A stretch of 64,000 nucleotides of DNA from Vigna angularis (lineage: Eukaryota > Streptophyta > Magnoliopsida > Fabales > Fabaceae). The position numbers and the translations under genes are program-made. The stretch is taken from positions 32,279,631 to 32,343,630 of the forward strand of contig NC_068971.1 in NCBI RefSeq assembly GCF_016808095.1, given 5' to 3'. Below the pieces are notes generated by a model. That model did no database searches. It worked only from the letters and a program-made list of their open reading frames with translations, and was not told the origin of the DNA. Shown here one piece after another: positions 57,784 to 64,000 of this stretch; positions within the stretch are counted from its first letter, which is position 1, and each line of letters opens with the position of its first letter.

Positions 57784-58382
57784 TGTTGGGTTATTGGGCT
57801 CCCTTCCTATGTGGAGAATAAGCCCAAATAATGTGGATCTTTATGTCTCGCTAGGTTAAATAGAGATGGGTCATATTAGTAGGACACATTAGAGTCATTT
57901 GAAGATAGGCAAAAGTCAAGTGAGAGAAAAAGGAAAAGAGAAAGCTATTCCTGCATAACCCTAAACCTGCATTTGTGTTTTCGTCGTTGTGAAGTCACTC
58001 ACCGTTGGATTGAGCTGGGTTTTGGATAGTAGGTTTCAGACATATGGTTCTTCATTCTGACCGTTCGGATCGTCAATCGGAGGTCTAGATTGGGAGAAAT
58101 CGGTCCCGCACCAGCAACCCTGTTTTGGAGAATTTTCATCTTCTTTGTTCTCATTTGTAAGCATTTGTGCTTATTTAAATTGGCTTATTGAACACATCAT
58201 TTGATGTTATTATTGGAGACTCTTTTGTACCAAAAATTGTTGATGTCTATTTGTGTTTTGGATTCTATTTTTGTTCTATTTGTTTGGTGCTTCTCACAGA
58301 TTCTCGCAAGAAAGGGGATTAAATTTCTGCTGCGTTATTACTCTTTGTCATGTTGTTATATTTTTTGACCCTTTTCCCATCA
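57784..58382 (+). repeat. 3' LTR of the copia element (599 bp, 81-bp deletion)
   Basis: It aligns with the 5' LTR throughout except for loss of the segment between TTTTGTACC and AAAAATTGTTG (5' LTR positions about 50980-51060). The polypurine tract lies immediately before it (57769-57782). Confidence 0.92.
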
Positions 58383-58387
58383 AATTA

Positions 58388-59896
58388 GTTGTTACATACT
58401 TATTTGAATATGTACATAATGTTTATTATGATCAATTTAATTATAAAGTTTTATATGTAAGTAAGATTTTGTTACCTACAAATTTTATGAGCTATGTACA
58501 AATTTATAAAGGTTTTCTTTCTTTAATTTTCTAAATTCTTAGAAAACTTATCTACTTAAAAATTTAGAACGTTGAAATCATTTTAGTGTAGTATTTATTT
58601 GTAATTATATTTATAAATATTTATAAATATTATTTTACAAATATAAATATTATTTATATTTGTAATTATAGGCTTTCGACATTCAAATTCATGTCTAATA
58701 CGAGAAAAAAAAAACCATTTTGATAGACTGACGCATCTTTGAACTTTTAACTACAAGGTGTATATGGGAAAGTTTGTAACATTCAGGGGAGTAATTTTAA
58801 TACCTAAATATGTCTAAAACTTTTCTTGGAAATTAATATTCAATAAACAAATCTATTAAAAAAACAAGAAAACAAAAATCATTTAATATATTGTTAAGAG
58901 AAATTCACCATCCCAAAGTATCCTGTAAAAGTTTCAAGCTGCTTTTCTTCTGGAAAAGAGTGATTTCCATTTTAAGATTGTGGGATTCAACCTTCAAGTA
59001 TCCTCTTCTAGAAAAACAACTTTAAAAGTCACACATGGTTTTTAGGTTAAGTTTGTTGAGACATTAACAAAAAAATTCAATAGGACTGTTGAAGCTTGAA
59101 ATTAAAGGAATTAGTTTCCAAGCTAAAATGAGTTTGCACACCACGTGAAACCTCCATGAACCAAATTGAAGTTTAAAATTATGATAATTGGTGACACTTC
59201 CATAGTCATAATAGCACAAGGGTTATATTTATAATATATATAAATATAAAGATGGTACCAATGAAATTTATAGAGTGTGTATATTACTATATAAGTTCAT
59301 TAATATTATAGTTTTTTTTTTCTGGTAAGTTCACTTAAATCAGTTAGTTTTCACCAAATTAAGAGGATAAATGGTGTCGGTTGAGGTGTCCACATCATCA
59401 CCTTGATTCATGATAAAGTACTCAAGTGAAGTAAGTAAGAAATAATGTAATTGTTTTTTCCATTTCTTAAAACACACGTGTTAAAAATAGTTTTTTTAAT
59501 ATTTTTCGACCTTTCTAGGATACTATCTCTATAATTACGTGTTAATCATTTTATAAATAATTTTAAATTATATTATTAAAAATGAGTTTAAAAATACTTT
59601 TTTTAATATTTAGCATATTTTTCAACTAGTCTCAGTCAATCATCATGATAAATAAGTCGTGTATGATACAATCAAAATATGAAAACTAACATTATGTTTT
59701 CATAGAGAATTTTACAATTTTAAAGAAATTAGAAGATATCGAATTTGAATAATTTTATTTCAAACTGTTTCATTTTTTAAACACATTGTTTGAATAAGAT
59801 AATTCAAATATAGTTAATTTTAATTGTAATATTTTGGATAAAGTATTCTAATCATCACTATTTTAAAAAATCTATTTAAGTATCATATAATATATA

Positions 59897-59951
<55 letters not shown>

Positions 59952-60380
59952 ATCAAAAGAAAAAAGAAAAACAAATTAATTTATTTAGTTTTGATTATAT
60001 GTGATCTTATATAGATATTGAACGTAAACTTTCGAACAAGTAGCAAGATCCTAATGTTTGATTATTTTTGTTATTCCAAAAAGATTTCCTTTTTGTTGAG
60101 AGTGGGGAAATTCACTTGCAAAAAGACTCTCTAACGCTCAAGTCAGTAAGAGGATTAGAATATTTGTATAATTAAGTGTATCAGTGTTTATAAGAGAGTG
60201 TGAGAGTGTGTATTCCTTAGAAAATACTAGTTACATTTATAGGATTAATATGGTCATGGGCTTATGTTTCTATTGGAACAACACTTACTTGAGGAGTCTA
60301 ATAAATAGTAACATAATCATAAATAATAATCAACACACCCAATTACCGAGATTTAGTTATAACATGTAAATATTGTCCAA
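58388..60380. other. AT-rich intergenic DNA
   Basis: No gene is supported. It includes the longest TA microsatellite of the window (59900-59948). Nothing else is recognised. Confidence 0.5.
59900..59948. repeat. (AT)n microsatellite
   Basis: An uninterrupted dinucleotide run of about 24 units, likely to vary in length between accessions. Confidence 0.95.
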
Positions 60381-60599
60381 ATAGGTGTATGTTTAGGTTG
60401 TTCCACAATGAAGAGGCTTAAAGGGCCTAATTGGCCCACAATCTTTAATATGCCTATTGGGTCGGGTAGGAACATAAGTCCCCAGTCTCGGAAGTTTGGT
60501 TTCGTGTATGTGGTCATATCATATCTTTAGTTGGCTTGGGTTGACTTATGTAGTTTGTAGATGGATTTGGCCATTTGGCTGAGTTCACAATATAGTGGA

Positions 60600-60935
60600 G
60601 CCATAGGATCGTGCTATGCAAGTGGATTGGCTTCAAGCCCGATTTCTTTTAAGTGGATAATCCAACAAAAACTTTTTAAGTAATATGGCCTCAAAGTCGA
60701 GCTCTCTCAATGGATAATCCAACCAAGCTTTAAGTAATCTGGCCTCGGGGTCGAGATCTCTCATTAGCAACCAAGCTTTAAGTAATATGGCCTCGGGGCT
60801 AAGCTCTCTCACTAGCTAATCCAATTGATCATTTTAAGTAATTTGGCCTTAGGATTGAGCTCTCTTAGTGGCTAAACTAGCCGGACTTTTTAAGTATCTA
60901 GGCCATTTGGCCGAGCTCCTTCATGGCTAATCCTC
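60600..60935 (+). repeat. degenerate 55-60-bp minisatellite
   Basis: About six imperfect units each contain TTTAAGTAAT.TGGCCTCGGGG, then CGAGCTCTCTCA and GCTAATCCAA.CAAGC. The units diverge towards both ends. It directly precedes a gypsy LTR relic and may be part of a retrotransposon U3 region. Confidence 0.8.
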
Positions 60936-60939
60936 AAAA

Positions 60940-61650
60940 ACATAAATTGAATACATTTAATAAAACAAAATATTAAAATTCAATTGTAAACCAATACATA
61001 ATTCGTATGAAACCCAACATAACATTTTCCTTTTGCAACTGTAATATCTACACCTGCTCCCGTATAACACAAATGTTATATGATCATCGCCATATACACA
61101 AACAAATATCGGTGAGCTAAGAAATCAAACAAAAGCATTATAAAGTTTACCAATTAAATAAATAACACACAACCACAAACAAACAAGCTATTCAACCAAC
61201 AAATCACTCAATAAACCAAGCATTCATAACCCACAACTCTCTTTTGCTACTTTTCTCTTGGTGGCTAACTTTACACAGACTAATGTCATACAAAATCCTT
61301 TTAATGGTCTAATGTCACACAGACTAAGGTCACACAAACTAATATCCAAAATGGGTGGTTAAGTACACACATAGTAAGGACCAATTTCCCTTATAAGGCT
61401 AAGCAACTTTCCTCTCTTCAACATGTCACATATATTAAATGGTATGGTACTCAAAGTCACTCTTATTGCCTCACACAGTCTAAAGAGTGCTCCTTCCTAA
61501 CACACAGGAGAAATAGATACCCTAATCTCAAGGATATTCCAACCAACTCAAACCATTCTCTACTCTTGACAACCCCGTGGTACTCTCAAAGTTTATCCAC
61601 ACAACCCTTCCTTATCCATTACTATCTCTAACTTTCTCCACAACCCAACA
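60940..61650. mobile_element. gypsy-type LTR relic, same family as 5467-5890
   Basis: It contains CCCGTATAACAC...ATATGATCATCGCC, corresponding to 5780-5810, followed by a complex CA-rich stretch with GTCACACAGACTAA repeated twice. The limits and orientation are uncertain, and no coding part is attached. Confidence 0.45.
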
Positions 61651-63549
61651 CAAATCTAAACAACCTGAGGCAAAATGAATATTCAACCAAACAATCAATC
61701 AAAGCAACCAACATCTATACAAATCATAATAGTAATCGTACACCCATATCCATGTTGTGTGCCTAAAATTTCTAATTTTTCTATTTGTATGTGTGCAGAG
61801 TTTATGGGTTTGTGTCATGGGTTTGAGTCCTCTTTTGAGTCATTTTCTTTGATTTTATGATCCTATTTTTTTGTACTAAGTCTTGTATATCCATATATTT
61901 CATCACATATTTGTTGAAAAAGAAAGAAAAATTGAAAACATTGAAAACTTGAAGCCTACCCATTTTCTGAAATCTAGCGCAAAGAGCTGTCTAAACTTCA
62001 ATTTTCAAAAATTAACTGCAACCAGATCAGAAATATAAATGATACATTCTATATGTCAATGGAAAGCTCTTTGATTCTATTTTCTAGGAAAAAAATTATC
62101 TCATTTAGAGCTCTGTAGAAAATGTTATGGGTAAAACATTGAGCAAAGGTCAGAGTTGTCCACTTTTAGTGTGAAATTTTGGATTTTGATGTTTTGGGTT
62201 TTTCTATGTTTTCTTTGCATTTTATAAATGTATTCATAATTCTTATTAGTTCCTAAAAAATTTCTTAGTATTAGGTTTCCATTCAGTCATTTTTTTAGTT
62301 GTCCAAAGATCATTTGATTCCTTAGGATTTCCCACATACACCACTTGAATTAGCCTTGCTTTTGAATATGAGTTGTGCAAAGGTTATGATGCTTGTTGTG
62401 TTCTGAAAAATTGATAAAAATAGAAGATCCATCAATCAAAAGCAAAAGAAAAGGGACCAAAGAAGTGAAAAAAAAATTACCAAAAGAAATGGACACAACA
62501 ACAATAAGAAACTGAATTTTGGACTTGAATTTTAAGTTTTGTTTGCATTTTTCCAGCAAGTGTTTTGCCTTGGATAATTTGATTGGTCTTGTATTCTTAC
62601 TTTTTTTTTGGTTTTATTCATCTATTCTAGCACATTTCGTTAGGGATTCCTTTTAAGTTCTTACCTAATTGATACCTTTAAATTTTTGTTTATCATTCTT
62701 AGCTTTCTTTGAAGTATTGTCTCATCTTACTCCATTTGAGTTTAGCTTTCAAATTTTACTTTTCTTGCTTTCATTCTTTGGCCTCTTTGGTGCTTGAAAT
62801 CAGATTTGGTTGGTGTTTTCTTTTGGGAGTTTAACTAACTTTGAAGGTAGCATCTTGAAGGCTTGAAAGAAGGATAATAGAAGAATTTCTTTGAACTTGG
62901 GAAGAAGGATTTCTTACATTGATTTGGAGTGAACATAAAGAGGGGATAAACACTACAAGATACAAAGAGTTTAGTAGCTATTTTTGCACTTTTATTTGTT
63001 GTTTTGTATCATAGAACCTTTGTGTTCTTGTAATTTTTTTGGTTTCATTTTCTTATTTGCTTGGTGTCTTAGGAAAATGTCTTTGGTACAATTTCATCTT
63101 CATTACTAAAATTGTGCAATAGTTTAGTTTCCACTCTTAGAAGTAAGGTGTATCAAGTGGCTCTTAAGTGTCATTTGCATCTTCATATAGCGCCGTTAGT
63201 TTACTTGTTACATAGCATTCAATTCCTTTTACTTTCCTTATTTACATTGTCTTCTTTATCTTTTAAGTTTTCGTGGTACTTAGGTTGTTTGAAAGCATCT
63301 TAGATAAACCTTTCTTTGGTTTTAGGTAAGGGTAATCTAAGGAAACTTTGCATAGGAAGGACTTGGTTTTTAAGCTTGTCCATTATGACTCACCACTCCT
63401 TCCTAGGAGCTACTTGGAACATTCTTACTCTATTGTTTCTCTTATGAAATCATCAATCAAAAACAAAAAGTTTAAATGTGAAAACCTTTCTCACTCATAG
63501 TTGTAAAGTGTTTTGAAAACCTTTGTGAAAATATTTTAAACTTTACAAC
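61651..63549 (+). other. non-coding leader of a gypsy-type element
   Basis: There is no convincing coding region over 1.9 kb, but the sequence is moderately complex and leads directly into a gag-like frame on the same strand. Long untranslated leaders are usual in Tat/Athila-type elements. No primer-binding site or LTR end was identified. Confidence 0.4.
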
Positions 63550-64000
63550 ATGAGTGATCATTCTCGTTCAAGTGTTCATGGTAGTGCAAGAGATAGTTAA
63601 GAGGACTTACATCTTAGGTATGAACTTACACAAAAAGTAAGTTAGAGAGTATGTTTACTAAGTTTATGATTGAACAAAGAAGAGAAAAACAAGAGGTTGA
63701 GTCATCCAATAGAAGAAAGTACACTAGAGAAACATCCACCTTTCATAGTAGAAATGAACTTCAAATTAGTTACCAAAATGGAAACTTCTATCATTCTAGT
63801 TTGCATGATCTTTTTTGGGATTATGATTGTTTCTATTATAGCTATAATGAGAATGAGTTGCGTTTAAGAGCTGAGAATGACATTCCAAATTTTTGTAGAG
63901 AAGTTGATTCAATGTCACACTTAACTTGGGAAGAAAAGGTTGAAAAAATTTATCCATTCATTATTAAATGTAGTAAGTTTCACATAGTTTGGTTGTGTTC
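63550..64000 (+). pseudogene. Ty3-gypsy gag start, degenerate, runs off the window
   Basis: ATG at 63550 (MSDHSRSSVHGSARDS) is followed by a stop after 16 codons. In other frames come an Arg/Ser-rich stretch (SSNRRKYTRETSTFHSRNEL) and, at about 63895-64000, the segment DSMSHLTWEEKVEKIYPFII. This corresponds to the YLEWEKKVEKIF signature at the start of plant gypsy gag domains. Stops and frameshifts suggest a defective copy. Its continuation lies outside the window. Confidence 0.6.

Larger units (their letters stand above)
50537..58382 (+). mobile_element. complete but defective Ty1-copia retrotransposon with a rearranged 5' end
   Basis: The 5' LTR is 50537-51216 and the 3' LTR 57784-58382, both TGTTGGGTTATTGGG...CCATCA, flanked by the 5-bp target duplication AATTA (50532-50536, 58383-58387). 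A tRNA-like primer site (GAGTGGCATAAGAGCTC) follows the 5' LTR and a polypurine tract (GTGAGGGGGAGATT) precedes the 3' LTR. The internal gag-pol order (protease, integrase, RT, RNase H) is that of copia. Two defects of structure stand out: a 2.1-kb insert at 51325-53449 flanked by a 370-bp direct duplication (50955-51324 = 53450-53819), and an 81-bp deletion in the 3' LTR. The LTRs differ by roughly 8-9% over their first 300 bp, so the insertion is old. Confidence 0.95.

Noticed and set aside
62350..62559. Minus-strand open frame of 69 codons
   Set aside because: Low-complexity, hydrophobic and K/N-rich; it sits in the leader of a gypsy element with no homology that I recognise.

Overview
The window is nuclear DNA from a dicotyledonous plant. 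Spliced genes with GT-AG introns, a GC-rich first exon with a plant-type start context, AT-rich spacers and many plant LTR retrotransposons, CACTA and Mutator-like transposons show this. The retrotransposon LTR types (SIRE-like copia, a TRIM, gypsy LTRs) look like those of phaseoloid legumes (Phaseolus/Vigna/Glycine). That placement is inference from remembered repeat types; no search was run.

Only four host genes are convincing: a LysM receptor-like kinase (833-2905, +), a calmodulin-like EF-hand protein (11268-11693, -), a mitochondrial adenylate-kinase-7-like gene in four exons (31600-33585, +), and an eight-coding-exon NT-C2 (EEIG1/EHBP1-type) gene (34352-40228, -). From memory of the Arabidopsis gene list, the block At3g01840 (LYK2), At3g01830 (CML40), At3g01820 (adenylate kinase) and At3g01810 (EEIG1/EHBP1 protein) carries the same families in the same order. 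The window therefore looks like an old collinear block, swollen mainly between the first three genes. The last two genes are convergent and only about 0.8 kb apart. No direct functional link between the four is visible. The LysM receptor would act at the plasma membrane in chitin/oligosaccharide perception and the EF-hand protein as a calcium sensor.

The rest is layered transposon debris. 3.7-8.4 kb: minus-strand copia pieces, a CACTA end and a gypsy LTR fragment. 8.47-10.30 kb: a complete TRIM retrotransposon whose second LTR carries a complete non-autonomous CACTA element full of short hairpins. 12.4-17.8 kb: two Mutator-like elements (one carrying a broken MAPKKK fragment and flanked by a perfect 9-bp duplication), a third MULE end cut by a CACTA end, and a copia LTR relic. 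18.2-21.2 kb: a GRF zinc-finger relic, an old gypsy-like LTR relic and a 200-bp solo LTR with an internal 27-bp minisatellite. 22.3-30.1 kb: an LTR-like block dominated by a CGTTCG motif, a gypsy 3' end with a 2.0-kb LTR, and minus-strand gypsy pol pieces. 41-50 kb: AT-rich DNA, a minus-strand copia integrase relic, a strange array of an ACCAGGAGTGG motif, and a gypsy-type LTR. 50.5-58.4 kb: one complete but inactivated Ty1-copia element with 5-bp target duplications, interrupted by a 2.1-kb solo-LTR-like insert flanked by a 370-bp direct duplication. 58.4-64 kb: AT-rich DNA, a degenerate minisatellite, a gypsy LTR relic and the leader/gag start of a gypsy element running off the window.

I see no CRISPR array, operon, rRNA or complete tRNA gene. 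The most unusual structures are the copia element with its long duplication, the hairpin-array CACTA nested in the TRIM, and the MULE carrying a kinase fragment.
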